Shown here one piece after another: positions 1 to 13,154 of a stretch of 64,000 nucleotides of DNA (within the stretch, counting starts at the first letter, position 1; each line of letters starts with the position of its first letter). The notes under the pieces were generated by a model. It saw only the letters and a list, made by a program, of their open reading frames with translations, did no database searches and was not told the DNA's origin. Made by a program: the position numbers and the translations under genes. The stretch covers positions 1,612,001 to 1,676,000 of the forward strand of contig CM121341.1 of assembly GCA_051530055.1 (NCBI GenBank). The letters are read 5' to 3'. Source of the stretch: Neoechinorhynchus agilis. Lineage: Eukaryota; Acanthocephala.

Positions 1-239
1 ATTTTTGCATTTCTAAAAAATTAATGCCTATTTTGTTGGCGTCGTTGAAAGTTTTAAACATACGCAGGCAAAATTTTGTTCATTTCTTTTGTGATACATT
101 TATCGAAATTGATCAACAAATCATTGTAGTTTACAACACTATTTTCTCAAAAAATCAGTGAATTGAGCTGCTAGTGAAAATTAAGCCTTTGAATTTTGTT
201 ATTTTAGATACACTAGAGTAATATTGGATAATTTTTCAA
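1..239 (+). promoter_or_regulatory. Upstream region of the CKAP5 gene with an unpaired 3' splice site
   Basis: AT-rich leader. A polypyrimidine stretch ending in AG (ttttag, about 202-207) lies 32 nt before the CKAP5 ATG with no obvious upstream exon. It could accept a spliced leader or close a 5'-UTR intron. No TATA box is convincing. Confidence 0.35.
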
Positions 240-3200
240 ATGGCTAATAACGAAGCGGATAAGCTTGATTGGGAATCGTTACCTTATCATCAAAAGATTC
301 AGCACAAATCGTGGCAAGCACGAGTATCTGGCTACGAAGAACTTACCAAAATTCTGTCATCAAAGTCCCAATTAACGGCTGAAGCTCTTAGTCGCTACTC
401 ATCCACTTGTCAATCCTTTCCATTGGAAACGATTGAAGTAGTGAAATCTAAGGCTCTTGAGGCTCTTTTGGTCTTGCTTGATATTCATTTTTCTAGCGTC
501 AAAAGAGCTGTTGGGGACATAGCCACAGGGGTTGTCAATAAATGCTTAGCGGGAAAGACGAAGACCCGAGAATTAGCATTCAAAATCCTGTGTACATGCA
601 TTGAAATTGAACAACATGAAGTTACACTTGATGCTCTCTACACTGGAATGGAAAACAAGCAACCAAAAGTTGTGTTGGCCTGTGTGGAGTGTGTCCGGAT
701 TAATCTACATGATTTTGGAATTAAAGTCGTAGCACCAAAGAAACTCATGTCGAAAATCACCAAAGTGCTCGATCATAAAGATGCTTCCGTTCGCAAAGAA
801 GCAAAATTGTGCATGTTGGAGTTGTTTCGATGGGTCCCAGACCACTCTACAGTGATCGCCAGTGTTCAACAGAACATAAAAAGCGTTATTTTAAGTGAGT
901 TAGAAAACGATTGGACTGCTTTGAAAGCGGAAGGGGAATTCGTTGGTGTGCCGACAAAATATTTAAGATCTCAACGGCCACTCGATAATGATGGCTTCGA
1001 CTTAGATGGAGTTACTGCGTCCGTCGACGAAGAAAAGGATGATGAACTAACTGACGAACTTGATTTAACGGAACCTACAGATCTTAAAGTTCCTGCAGAT
1101 TATTTTACTCGAATTATAAGTTCAAAATGGCAAGATCGAAGGGACGCTCTTTCTTCGTTAAAAACACTTCTTCCATCTGAACGAATGGATATTTTTCTTC
1201 TTTCCGACAGTATGGATTATTCTCAGCTGATTAGATCTCTTCATAAAGTGATCACGACTGATACAAACGTTATACTAGTCGTCGCAGCTGCTCAATGTCT
1301 TGAACCTATTGCTTATGGACTTAAAAACGGGCGAATGAATCGATCTTTAATGCTTCAATGTATTGAAGGATGTCTCGAACGTAGTCGAGAAAAGAAAGCG
1401 AATGTAGTGGACGCACTTCGTAAGACGGCGAATGCTGTAATGTCCACAGATCTTCAACAATTCGAAGTTGTGCTCACTGAGGTTCTCAATAATTTAGCAG
1501 ATAATAAAGTGCCTGGGGTAAAACAGTCTGTTCATATTTTAATACGTCAAACTCTTAGTGAATCTCGAGTTAAAGTGAACAAGAAACTGGGAAAAACTGT
1601 AGCTGATGTACTTCTGAAAAACGTTGGGGTTGCCGATAGTGGCGCTAGAGACAGTGCATTTCAAGCCCTTGCCCAACTGATTACCAAAGTTGGAGATGGA
1701 GTTATTGATTCTCAACTAAGCACTCTTGACTCAACGAAAATGGCTAAAGTTGAAGGTTATCTCAATGAGTATAAATCAGTCGCTCCAAAAGTAACGGCTA
1801 AAGTAGTTAAGCCCGCAACGCCAGCTCCCGTAGTAGCTGCTAACACGGTGAAGAAACCTCAACCGCCTAAACCAACAAAAGGAAAACCAGCTAAGAAGAT
1901 AAAAGCAAGCAATACAGCGCCATCGCAAATTCCTTCATCAGTATTGGCAAAAGAATCTCCATTGGAATTAGAGGCGGCTGAGACTATTGCAGAAGGGATT
2001 GTCGGTACGGAATGTTTTTCCAAATTGTCTGAGACAGACTGGAAAGTACGTTTGGAGGCTGTCAGTAGCTTTATTGAGAAAGTAAAAGCAGCATATGATC
2101 AAAGGAAAGACAGTGTTGATGTTCAGGCCCTTGTATTAACGATATGTAAGAAGAAACCAGGGATGAAGGAATCGAATTTTCAAATAATGCGTGCACGCAT
2201 GGATTTGATTGGTTTTCTTGCTCATAATTTCCAGTTTGGAAAATGTAGTTTAGACGCTTGTGTCAGTGATTTAATCGATAAGCTTGCTGATGTTAAAAAT
2301 TCTCAGTCTTCACGTGAAACCCTTCTTTTCCTCTGTGAGTCCACGTCTCCTTTTCTACTTCTCAATGAATATGTTATAAAGCAGCTTGTAGGAGCTAAGA
2401 ATCCGAAATTGGTTCAAGCAGGAGCTGATTTTGTTTGTCAAGTGATCGATTCGTTCGGCTGTAAACAATGTACTCATGATGCTGGATCTGCTGCTACATT
2501 TCTTCGTCTTATCGGCCAATTGGTGAAAGGATGTGCTTGTAATACGACCAGTCAAGTCCGCGGGTGTGGTGTTCTATTATCCAAATGTTTGAGTCGGCAT
2601 TTCGGCAGTCAGCAGGTGAAAAGTCTTTTAAGTGGATTAGATATTCCCACAAATGGAATGCAATTGATTGAAAGTGAACTTGATAAATCTAAAGAAGAAG
2701 AAGTGGACAAACCCACCAGAAAAGTCAGATCATTCAGTTTGGTAAGTAATGCAGTGGAGAAGGTCTTTGAGGATGCAGATGGTCGAGAAGAAGACGGGGA
2801 TGAAGTAGACGATGATTTGGTGCCTGTTCTCAATATCACTAATCACGACCTCATTGACAATAATCTCCTTTCGCAATTGTGCGATTCGGCTTCCTCGTGG
2901 AAAGTACGCAATGAAGCCGCACAAAAACTCATAGATATTTTTCAAACTCAACAAGGAATTCGACGTAAACTAATATTTGAACCGCCTAGTCTTTTCAACG
3001 ATTTGTTGAATGCTCTTAAATCCCGAATAAATGGGCAAGAACCCAATAAAGTTATCATTAGTTCATGTCTTCAAATAACAACAAATCTGATCAAACTTCT
3101 GATCGGCGGTGAACGTCGATTGAACTCAAATGATCTTCAATCAATCGGTCTTCTGTCATCTACACTTTTACAAGGAATTTGCAATCAACTAGGGGACTCA

Positions 3201-6200
3201 AAACCGACGATGAGGCAAGTTGCCGTTTCGACATTGTCATCTTTGGTAGGAGAAAAGAAATCGAGTGATCAAGTTTGGACTTTGGTTGACCCGTCGGTAT
3301 TGATGAAAATTCTACAGGGAAAAAGTGGAGTTCAAAAATGTGAAATGTGTGATTTTTTAGCTCACAATGCTAACCAATGGGTTCTTCAACTACGTCCCAA
3401 GTTCAAAACTGCTCAATCTCAAGAATGGACATTCCTAATGAAGCACGTAATTCAGTGTTTGGATGACAAGAATCAAGAAGTGCGACAAAAGGCTTTTGAA
3501 TGTGTTCGATCAGTTATACAGGCTATTGGATATGAGACTTTTTCCCGAGACTTTAACGAATCTTTGAGTTCTAGTACGTTGATCGATAAACTAAAGGCTC
3601 AATGTGGAATGATGGAAGGTGAAATTGAGAGCGTTCGACCCAAAGAAACCAAGAAGGCGAAAGTCGTGGTGGATAGGACGAAGGTTCTGAAGGAAAAACG
3701 CGTTTCGACTGCTTCAACCCCGCCTCCTCCGCCTCCACAACCGTCTACTCCCTCACCTCAGTCGACACCAATTGCACCGATAATTCCAACCGATCGAGAG
3801 AAAAGGTCAAAGTCAATGAAATGGCCATTCACATGTCCACAAGCATCACCGTCGGATCTACAGATACGTAAAGAAATGTACGAGGAACTTCGGCGTCAGA
3901 CAGAACCTGCCTTTTCTCAAAATCTCCATTCTCAATTGTTCAGTCAAGACTTTAAACAACATATTTGCGCCATGGGCGTGATGGAAAGTGCACTCACAGA
4001 ATTAGAACCTACATTGAGCAACATTGATCTTATCTTCAAGAGATTGAGCTTGTTTCTTAGCGATCAAATGACTCCTGCTTCGGTCGTCGTTCGGTGTTTG
4101 GAATATATTTTATGTTTAATCGAATTTCTTCATCGAGATGCACATAGACTTAGCCAAATGGACGCAAAACTTTTATTGCCGTTTGTTTGTTTGAGACTCG
4201 GAGATAGCAAGGAAAGTGTTAGACGACAAGTTAAACTCGTCTTATTGGAACTTCGACTCGTCGTGCCTCTTCCTTTTATCATCGAATATCTTCTCGAAGG
4301 ATGCCGATCCAAGTCTGGAAGTAAAAAGAAAATTGATTGCCTCGAACAACTCTATTCCTATGTACAAGACCGTGGACCGATTATGTTTAGTGAAAATAAT
4401 AGTGCGCTCGATGGGTCACCGTCTTCAAGTCTCGAAGAAGCGGTAAAAGTGATTGCACGATGTGTCGGAGATCGAGATCCAAATGTAAGATCAGCTGCAA
4501 TAGATCTTCTTGGAATTATTAGCGAGAAATCGAATCCTCAAGCAGCTTTCAAGTCTATGATAGCCGGAACTGGACTAAGTGATCGCGAAAAGCTAATGGT
4601 TGCTGATCGAGCGAAACGGCTAATGTCTTCTTCTTGTGCAAACGACAGTTACCGATCCAATGAACGAAACAGCACTAGAGTCAGTTTAGAAAGCGAACCA
4701 ACTACTTCTAGGCGTTCGATCGTTCTTCTTGAACATACCTTTTTAAAGGAAGTAAGGCGGACCAGAACTCCTGAACCGCCCAAGTCCAGTGTTAGCACCA
4801 ACTCTTTTACATGTATTGCTAATTCGCAAGATTGCGACGAAGCCATCAATGCAGTTGTGATGGGTATTGCTCATCGAGATTATGCAATGTCGCATGACGC
4901 TTCTGTTCAATTGAGATTGTTTGCTGAGGATTGTGAACTTAGAATGCTTTTAAGTCCTCATATGGAAAATCTAGTACAAACTTGTGTGGCTAAACTCAGG
5001 ATCACTATTGAAGCGAACCGATTGTACCATCGAGTCTTATTGTTTAGCCTAAATGGCTCAAATCTATGAAATTTCAAATACGAGATCTATAGACTACCAA
5101 AACGAATTAGTTGATGCATTTGAGGATGAGATAACCATTTTGCAGTGCCTTTACACTCACATCGATTGCTTAAAACTGCATAATTCCAAACGCCGGTTTT
5201 TAATTTTTTTTCACCGACTCATAAGCAATTTCTTTTATTCCGAATTCCCTAAATCCAGTTTTTATTTACTTGGATGGTACTTTATCATAAATTTAAAAAT
5301 CTCCAATATTCCAATAAGACGCTTTGGTAAAGACGAGTGTCTAAAAACTTCACGAACAAATGAACCTACCCAAATTCAGAATCTTATCGAAAGCATGGTT
5401 CGCCTTCTGTCAACATGTTATTCCATAGCGCCATTGGCTCAAAAGATCAGTCGTGAAGGAGTAAAGGAGAGTATAAAATGCATTCTTAGTGTTTTTGATG
5501 AACCTATGGTGTACGATTCTGAAGATCCTCGTCTTTGCCGCTGCCTTAACATTTGTACTCTTAACATAATCATGAACGCCACTCCAACATCCGTATACTG
5601 CTCGCTTCTTCGTCTTCTTAATGAATGCTGCATTTTGAATCAACAACAACATTCAAGTGGACGTCCATCTTTGATTGAACTCGTCATGAAGTGTCTTTGG
5701 AGACTACATCGATCCGCCCCTGAACCGAGTCCTCTTGCAAGTGTAGACATAAGACAGGTCCTGTCAGAAGTAGAGATCTTCGTCGAAAAATGCAAAGATT
5801 TTAGCGAACTCGCGACTTTGACCGTTAAAAGTATCATTGGTGATCTAGTGAAAATCCACGGTCGTGAAGTAACACTGGAAAATACGGCAAGCGCTAATGT
5901 TCGTCGATTAATTGAATCAATTTCAATGAAGAAAAGAAACTCACTGGTCGGCCGAAATTTGTCGTCGAGTTATACTAAAGAAACAAATCACGAAGAACTA
6001 GCTCGAATCTGTAATGGAGTCACCGATTTAATTAACACGGACAATGAAGAAGCTTTGAACAAGTCGCTTCACAGTCTTTACTCTTTCGCACTTGATAATC
6101 CAACAAGGGAAGTAGTTGCCAGTGTACAGCAATTGAACACTAATCTTCAAGATAGGATCGCTTGTGAGTCTTTTCATCGTCATAATGATGCATCTGATAA

Positions 6201-6675
6201 TGCTCTTATCGATTTCGACGATCTCAATAGTTCAAGCAAAGCGCTTGATTTCTTTGAAAAACGTATTAGATTGGCTGAGTCGACTTTAGGCGTCTATGAG
6301 AAGAGTTATGACGGTGAATCTCTTGAGACTTTTGAGAAAAATCTGGAAACGATTAAGAATAGACTGTCTTCTGGCACGTGCATTGACACGGCTCACCTTC
6401 TTTGTCCACTTGAAGATGATTGCACTCATCCGTCATTACGTGCAACTCAAACTTGTCCATTTTCTCCCGTTAAATCGCCCACAAAACATGAACCCGATGC
6501 AAGTATCAATCTGATTGATTTTAAAACCCCCAAGCCCCAAGAAAAGTATGAAGCTGATGAATACGCATTTTCAACTCCATTAATCAACCACCAAGATTCC
6601 TTTGATATTTCCTATGAAATGGATCTTCTAAGATCAAGACTTGCAAAAATCAAACTGTCCGCAACAAAGAAGTAA
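240..6675 (+). CDS. CKAP5: CKAP5 / XMAP215 / Msps-family microtubule polymerase (five TOG domains)
   Basis: CDS join(240..5023, 5319..6675), 2046 residues, close to human CKAP5 (about 2030). The family binds tubulin dimers through TOG domains, speeds growth at microtubule plus ends, and acts at spindle poles and kinetochores. TOG domains of HEAT repeats start near residues 10, 283, 585, 865 and 1235; several show the W-x-x-R helix-1 signature (SWQARVSGYEEL, KWQDRRDAL, DWKVRLEAV, SWKVRNEAA). A conserved C-terminal helical region follows (NICTLNI, ELVMKCLWR), then a tail helix (DLLRSRLAKIK). Residues 520-570 and 1150-1200 are basic/proline-rich linkers. Read straight, the frame appears to stop at 5069. 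A 295-nt GT-AG intron (5024-5318) restores phase exactly (TT|A, Leu) and joins EANRL to RFGKDE at the place where the family continues. The other 4.8 kb of exon is intron-free. Confidence 0.93.
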
Positions 6676-6751
6676 AGTGTCTATTGTGAACATTCACTGC
6701 GTGTATTATAGAAAAGATAGTAGTAAGCGTAAAGGGTTACACGGGGAAACA

Positions 6752-6757
6752 AATAAA
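6752..6757 (+). terminator. Polyadenylation signal of CKAP5
   Basis: AATAAA 77 nt after the CKAP5 stop codon. A second AATAAA-like site lies near 6855. Confidence 0.45.
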
Positions 6758-6759
6758 AG

Positions 6760-7683
6760 TGCTCATTCGTCAGAGATTTGTATGATTGCTTTTGGACACC
6801 TTGCACAAAATCATTAGATCTTAATTGGTTTTATAAAGATATATAAACACTTTAATAAAATTACATGGCAGTACCGACAAAACGACGACCAATAAGGATG
6901 CAACTGTGATATGGCATTACATGCTTGTAAGAAATTGAGATTTATTATTTGATCCCAAGTTCACTATCGAACTGCGTTTTCTTAGTAATGTTTGCAGAAT
7001 GACATTATTCCTCGAGACTAACTAAACAAATGATATACTTACCATTTTATTTAACTTTTGTTTTTCTTTTCATTTCAACGCATTAAACACTTCAAGGTCT
7101 TTGAAATCGATCGCTCTTGATCGCAATCCAAAACGTTACCTTTAAGTAGTCGGTCGTTTTTGTAGCTGTCAATATCGTGGTGCCGTTCACTTGAATTTCA
7201 CTTATGAAAAAACCGGCACGATAATATTCAACCAAACATAAGTGAAGGGGCTCAGTGGCCGTGTTTTATTTATTTGGGTAAGGCGCTTACAAGACTCGAA
7301 CAACCATGTTATACTATCATCGTACTTGAGAGATGAGTTAATAGTCCATGCCCTTCAATTATTGCCTTATTTTCCTTTTGCATCGCATCCTGATCTCTTC
7401 CTATGACTGATCTCCGAGCCTAAGAGACCGGAGTACGATAATAAAAAATTTAAATAACAAAAGGAATATCTCCTGCGAGATTCTCCAGCGTATTCTGCAG
7501 CCTGTAAAGGTACAGGACTTCCCTTCCTTGCACCTGGCTAAATAGTTTGTAGCTAAATAACAAAACTATCCTAGAGAAGTTCATTTTTCATGGATATTAT
7601 AGAAAGAACAAACAAAAAGAAATAACGAACGGCTCTTAAAAATTTTTTCCTGCAATTGAGGCTATTTAGTTGATTTCACATCT
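6760..7683. other. Intergenic, no gene seen
   Basis: AT-rich intergenic DNA between the CKAP5 3' end and an antisense LINE. No ORF looks real. The only structure I see is a tRNA-like stretch near 7246-7305. Confidence 0.4.
7246..7305 (+). repeat. Possible tRNA-derived SINE head
   Basis: A box-A-like stretch (ggctcagtggccg), then a perfect 5-bp hairpin (gtaag/cttac around gcg) and a box-B-like gactcgaac. The order and wording resemble the Ser/Leu class of tRNAs, with an AT-rich insertion between. No full cloverleaf can be drawn, so this is a relic at best. Confidence 0.3.
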
Positions 7684-10100
7684 TTAGTTAATCCTTATAA
7701 TTTTCCCATCTTTTGACGCCAACGATTGTAACATATTTGCAATTCGATCAAGTAGGATAACGCACCTGATTGCTAGGTTTTTAGTTGAATAAAGATTGGC
7801 AAAACAATCATTTAAGTTAATTATAAACTTCGCCGCATTATACTTTGAGTTGAAAAACCAGGCTTCAGTACAAAAATTCTCGCAAAAAAAAGAAATTAGG
7901 TTCGATTTTATTCCGCTCATATTTTCAAGCATCTTAGAAAACTTCTTGATAAAAATTTAAAGAACTCCAATCTCTGATTAGGTGGTCACCCTCTAGCGAA
8001 AAAACATAAAACTCCTGCGAAATAGGTTTTTAACGGACTGACCAGGCTTTTATCAGCTACCCCAATACGGGGAGCTCGCCGAATCAAAGAATTTAGTTTA
8101 TAAAAATGACTACTCAAGAAAGTATTAAAGCACGTTCGGCGACGAGTAGAAGGAAAATTTATCCCCAATACTCTTGTACAATATGCGATCCCAACTGACG
8201 ATAAACTAACATCAGCTTTAATTGCAACCTTTCCTGGAGCCAGCTGAATCATTGAGGGGGATTATAAAGGCTTATTTTTATTTATGTTTAAATTGGCTGT
8301 ACTAAGAATTGTTGATAATTTACTTATGATGTTTAATAAAATATCTCTCTTTTTATGATGACAAAAAATACATCGTCGCATATAACAGAGGATGCACGAA
8401 TTTTTGCTTAGGTAACAATTTAAATAAGAATACAAAAGTTAAAACAAACAGCGTGGGAGATAAAGGTGACCCTTGAGGAACACTCACTCTAGAGAAGAAC
8501 TTTGTTCGACCAAGATCAAGGACGAAAAAATAGGACTTTGACTCTAACAAGGCTTTAATTTTATCTTGAATATTTTTCGGTACTTTAAAATACCTTAGCG
8601 CCTCATAGATCACCTTACGATCTATGAATCGAAAGCCTTATTGAGATCCAGTTGCAACAAAACTTTGTTCGTAAACCCATATTTATTATTCATTTCATAT
8701 AGATCTGACAGGAGAGAGTGTACCCCTCTGCCTGCGATAAAACCGTGAAAGTAATTAAGAAAGCATTTTTTCTTGTTCGGAATTTCCGAGAGATTTCTAC
8801 TAACAACCTTCTCTAAAAAAGATATTAAGGGGTTTTGAATCGATATCATTCTGATATCCTAGGGGAACTGATCACTTTCTTCTTATTTTTTGGAAGAGTA
8901 ATTTTTTTAACAATATTAATATTTAACAGATCATGGAAATCAATTCGTCTCCGAAATTTAGTTAAAAACAATTCTTGATTCTCCTTGTCAACCGCGTTGA
9001 AGGTTTTGGGCGAACATGCGTGTGAATTATGGGCTTTGGAAGCAGCATATCTCCAATAAACCGAGCAATCGTTATTGGAAAGTCCCCAGTTCCATTTCTC
9101 ACAATCACAAAGCTCACCAGATGGCGAAAAAGATATCTTAAAAATGTGATTAGATAAAATATGTTCTACTACCACAGGATAAGAGACTTCACCTATCCAT
9201 TTCGCCGCCTTAAGCATCCAATCAACAAATTTCCTTTGAAGGACTAGGTCCCAGGATTGTTTCGACAAACCTACGACTCCTTCTAATCTCTTTTTGTCCT
9301 CACCAACCTGATCTCAATAGAGCTGCCTATAAAATTCTCCCCGTAGACTTTTAGCATATTCCATATCTTGATGAAGCTCCGCAATGACAACCTGCCTCAT
9401 CAACCTATTTGCTTCTTTGGACCTTATATGCTTTCTCACCAGCACCTTCTTTTTCAAACACGTTGAAGCCGCCTCAGATAAAATCGTATTAAAATCATTC
9501 AGGGAGACAACATTAGCGTTCCACAAACTAGATTTTATGGATTGATTGAAATTACTCACCGTTTTAGGACGGAGGAGAACACAATGAAATAATACCCCAT
9601 AACCGGCTGCACTTGAGTTTGTTTAACGGCCTTAAAAAATTATAGGAATGTCCTTTTTTACTACCAGCGCATCTAGATATGAATGCGACCTTCGTGTGTA
9701 ATGGTGAAAAGAGGGTTCCTCTGTTAAAAATATATTGTAGTCCTCAAAATGCGAGCGGAAACTGCTTAGTCCGTTAAAATCTCCGGCAACCATATATGGA
9801 GCCCAAAAGAGAAACCAAGACATCGTTTTCTTAAACAAAAGTCCTACTTTCCAAGGGGAAATGTATAGATTGCATATAATAAGATCTGAACCGTTTTCTA
9901 AAAATAGATTTTTAATCTTAATGAACTGAATTGCGTACTCCGCTAACTTTATTTGAAATAACATTTGGGACTTCCCGAAAAGCCTATATTGTTACTGTTT
10001 TGATTGAAAAGTGGCTGTTTGCGCCGCAATTCATTATAGGTTTATCAACCGTCTCCTGAAAAAAGATACATTTCAAGTCAAAATTCAGTAATTGTTCAAG
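7684..10100 (-). mobile_element. Degenerate non-LTR retrotransposon (LINE), antisense
   Basis: On the minus strand, in order: an apurinic-type endonuclease (LKCIFFQET near 10.07 kb, VAGDFNG near 9.78 kb, HSYLDALVV near 9.68 kb); a linker; reverse transcriptase with LDLNKAFDS (near 8.63 kb) and PQGSPLSPTLF (near 8.46 kb); the YADD catalytic box near 8.38 kb; and a C-terminal region to 7684. The YADD box has lost one base, so the frame reads YATM. Several further frame breaks separate the blocks, so the copy is dead. A fragment at 30.9-31.5 kb on the plus strand has the same wording around the catalytic box (KFVH-L-YADDV) and is probably the same family. Confidence 0.8.
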
Positions 10101-10107
10101 AGTTACT

Positions 10108-10440
10108 CTCGTTAGTTGGTAGCGGCCGTGTGGTGTGCGCGTTCATAATGCGCTCGATACGTCGAAGTTTCAACGCCACCAGTCGCTGGGTTCCACGGGA
10201 ATGCGAGGCTGCTGGAAGGGTGGGGGTCAGGTTTGAGAACACACATCGGTCCCAAAGGGGGGGTTGGCCCTGTTCCTTCGAGTGCGGCTAAGCGCCTCCG
10301 TTGTGCGCAAGTCAGCCGAAAGGCTCCAAAGGAATATAGCCGAAAGGCTCAAACGAAGATGTCGCAAGACCCATCAATTCAATCTATAGAACATAACCAT
10401 GCGTATGTCTGACTGTAAGGATAAATAAAATAAATAAAAA
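10108..10440 (+). repeat. tRNA-Met-like SINE
   Basis: The head resembles an elongator tRNA-Met: CTCGTTAG, GGTAGCG, then a 5-bp anticodon stem (GCGCG/TGCGC with one G-T) around a seven-base loop TTCATAA with anticodon CAT. An insertion separates the D arm from the anticodon arm. The 200-bp GC-rich body contains agccgaaaggctc twice (10311 and 10339 region), and the unit ends in an A-rich tail of AAATA repeats (10423-10443). Head, body and A-rich tail fit a SINE. Clear target-site duplications were not found. Confidence 0.5.
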
Positions 10441-10465
10441 TAAAGTGAAAAACCAACGTTTCTAG

Positions 10466-13154
10466 ATGTTCAAATCGCCTACAATCGACGCTGCTGACGC
10501 AGACCCTCAGATCACCACTGATTCTATTTCGATACCTGATATCGTGCGGTTTCTGCTCAGGAACGTCCTGAAACGGATCCCTAAAGGCGCGCGATATCTG
10601 GTCGCCAAAGCATTTACGGGATTGCTCAACGATTGCCTTCAAAAGAACTGTAAGCCATCATGGACGCGGCTCTTCGCTTTCCCGCGCTTAGTCCTCTGCA
10701 CCAGCGGTGATTCTGGGGTGTCTTTGACATCAACAATCAAGGAAAGGTTAGCCTCCTTTGAACAAATATTTAACAATTTTGAAAGGAATCTCCGCGATGT
10801 TCGTAAGGGACGCACGATGGAAGAGTTTCGCTGCCGTTTTTCAAAGCGATCATTGACTGAACATGTCTCTTCGAAGCTTGCGGACCGAAATGTTCGGGGG
10901 GGGGCTGTTCGGTTATAGTCATCCTCTGACAGTTTCGCAAAAGGGACAGCGAGAAGCTACAAATACTCCGGTCGAAGCACCCATGTAGTAGCGGAAGTTT
11001 TGAAATTCCATCTCCTCCCATACAAGACAGGACGCCCACTCAAATTTCAGAGTTACAAAAGGCCACCTCATCTTTTGCAAATGGTTCGGGTCACGGGCTT
11101 GACGGACTAAGGCCTCAGCACCTAAAGGACATGATGTCCTTTACAACCGGTGAAGCAGCTCTCGCTAGAAAGTGCGCTTTCTAGAATAGTCGACCGCCTG
11201 ACTGGAGAGGACCTGAACCCCGCTGCAAAGGACCTATTTTTCGGAGCCTCATTGTGTGCACTCACAAAAAAAGAAGGTGGGATCCGTCCCATCGCCGTAT
11301 CTTCGACGATACGCCGATTCGCAGGAAAGATTCTCTGCAAACGTATTACAGAGAAAACCGGCCAGCAACTTCGTCCAGTCCAACTGGGCTGCTGCACATC
11401 CTGCGGGGCGGAAGCTATTGTCCACGCGCTCCTAAACTCTACTACGATGAGTTCAGAGCCGTTCGTGATTCTTAAGTGTGATTTTCGGAACGCCTTTAAC
11501 TCTCTCAATAGAGAAAACGCGTTCTGCGCTATTAGGGATCATGCCCCAGAAGCCTTCTAGTATTTTCTCAATGCCTACGGGACGGCGACTCCCTTGCTTT
11601 TCGAAGACCACCTCATTTGGTCCGAAATAGGAGTGCAGCAAGGAGATCCCCTCGGTCCAATGCGCATTCTCTCCATTCCAGCTTCAACGCTTGGTACTTG
11701 GATGACGCTACGCTCGGAGGTGATCCCTCCGTTGTACTGCGCGATTTGGAGACGCTGATTAGCGAGACCTCGAAGATGGACATTGAGCTCAATGCTGGAA
11801 ATTGTGAGCTCCTTGTATTGAATATTGGAGACGCCGCCAAAGTCAAAGAACTAATGGCTGGATTCGAGGCCGTAGCTCCAGGCCTGAAACTCGTGACTCG
11901 GGAGCAACTCAGCCTCCTGGGCAGTTGAGTCTTCGATTCAAATGTGGAAGATGAGATCGGCCATATCATACCGAAACTTTCGTTGCTGTGCGATAGGGTG
12001 AGTGCTCTCTCGGCTCATGAAGCCTTGTTTCTCATAAAGAACGCGCTCTTCATCCCCAAATTATTGTACAAGGTCCGCACAGCAACATTTTTCAAACATA
12101 AGGAAGGATTGGCTAAGCTCGACGGCAAGGTGAGGGCTTGTCTCGAGCGTATTTTAAATCTCCAGCTCTCAGATGAGGCGTGGCGAAAAGCTTCTTTGCC
12201 TGTGTCATCTGGGGGATTGGGAATTCGGGAACTAGTGGGCCTTGCTTTGCCGGCCTTTCTTGGATCGTTTGAGGGGAGCCTACCAGTATCGAAGAACATT
12301 TTGAAGGAAAAGTTCTGTCTTGACCGGGATTTCGTGGTGGCGGTTGAGGAATGGTGCCAGCCGACAGGCGCTAACCATGTTCCCGTGAATGGCCTCAGAC
12401 AGTCGATCGGGGACGGACCTCTTGTCGCGAGAGCTCACAGCTCTCTACTTTCCGGTTCTCGCGATGGGGTCGTCCGAGCTAGACTGGGGCGTTGGCATCA
12501 GTGGGAACTCTTCTTACTGACGAGGTAACGAGGATCGCAGTATCCTTAAGACTTGGTCTCCCGATATGCACGCCCCATGGCTGTCGATGTGGGTCTTTGG
12601 TTGATGCTTTCGGGCGACAAGGTCTCGTTTGCAGAAGGTCAGCAGGAAGGTTCTCACGTCATTCTGAAATCAATAACGCAATTTCTCGGGCGTTAAGAAC
12701 GGCGAACTTCCCGAACATCCTGGAACCCGCCCACCTTTGTCGACTAGACGGCCGTTGGCCCGATGGAATTTCGGTCTTCCCGTGGCGGGAGGGCAAATGC
12801 CTTCTCTGGGACGCCACGTCCCTCGCAGCCAGCAACATCCGCTACTCCCTCGAAATCGCGGAGGAAAATACGGAAATATATTCAGTTATCGAGGGCTCAC
12901 TATTTTGTCCCCTTTGGGGTAGAGACGTATGGAGTGCTCGGCACGTCGACACTCTCTCTGCTCCAGGATCTCTCGAAGAAATTGAGAGAGGCAACCGGAG
13001 ACTCAAGAGCAGGCGTATTCCTTCGACAAAATATCTCGCTGACAGTACAACGGGGCAATGCTGCCAGCGTGATGGCGACGGTCGAGGAAGGACAAAAACT
13101 AGAATTTGGCGGGAGGTGGCGAGTGTGCTTCAAACAGTATGTTTGAGTTGTTAA
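10466..13154 (+). mobile_element. Non-LTR retrotransposon with restriction-like-endonuclease-type C-terminus
   Basis: Broken copy spread over several frames. Landmarks in order: GLRPQHLKD (near 11.11 kb), a reverse transcriptase with GGIRPIAVSS (near 11.28 kb) and CDFRNAFNS (near 11.48 kb), the catalytic box as YLDD (11695-11706) followed by GGDP, a thumb region, then a C-terminal module with C-x-C-G (near 12.58 kb), LVC-RSAGR-SRHS, DGRWPDG (near 12.75 kb), LLWDAT (near 12.81 kb), and a tail with ATGDSRAG and QRGNAAS (near 13.05 kb). The CxC...C followed by PD and D residues is the layout of the PD-(D/E)xK restriction-like endonuclease of R2/R4-type LINEs; that assignment is inference from spacing. 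No upstream apurinic endonuclease is seen. At least four frame changes are present. Confidence 0.75.

Noticed and set aside
2355-4849. Minus-strand ORFs inside CKAP5
   Set aside because: Shadows of the real plus-strand coding sequence; no motifs.
5053-6675. Separate gene downstream of CKAP5
   Set aside because: The first 266 bases of this frame are intron; the rest continues CKAP5 in phase after a GT-AG intron.
12015-12299. Minus-strand ORFs in the 10.5-13.2 kb LINE
   Set aside because: Antisense shadows of reverse transcriptase.
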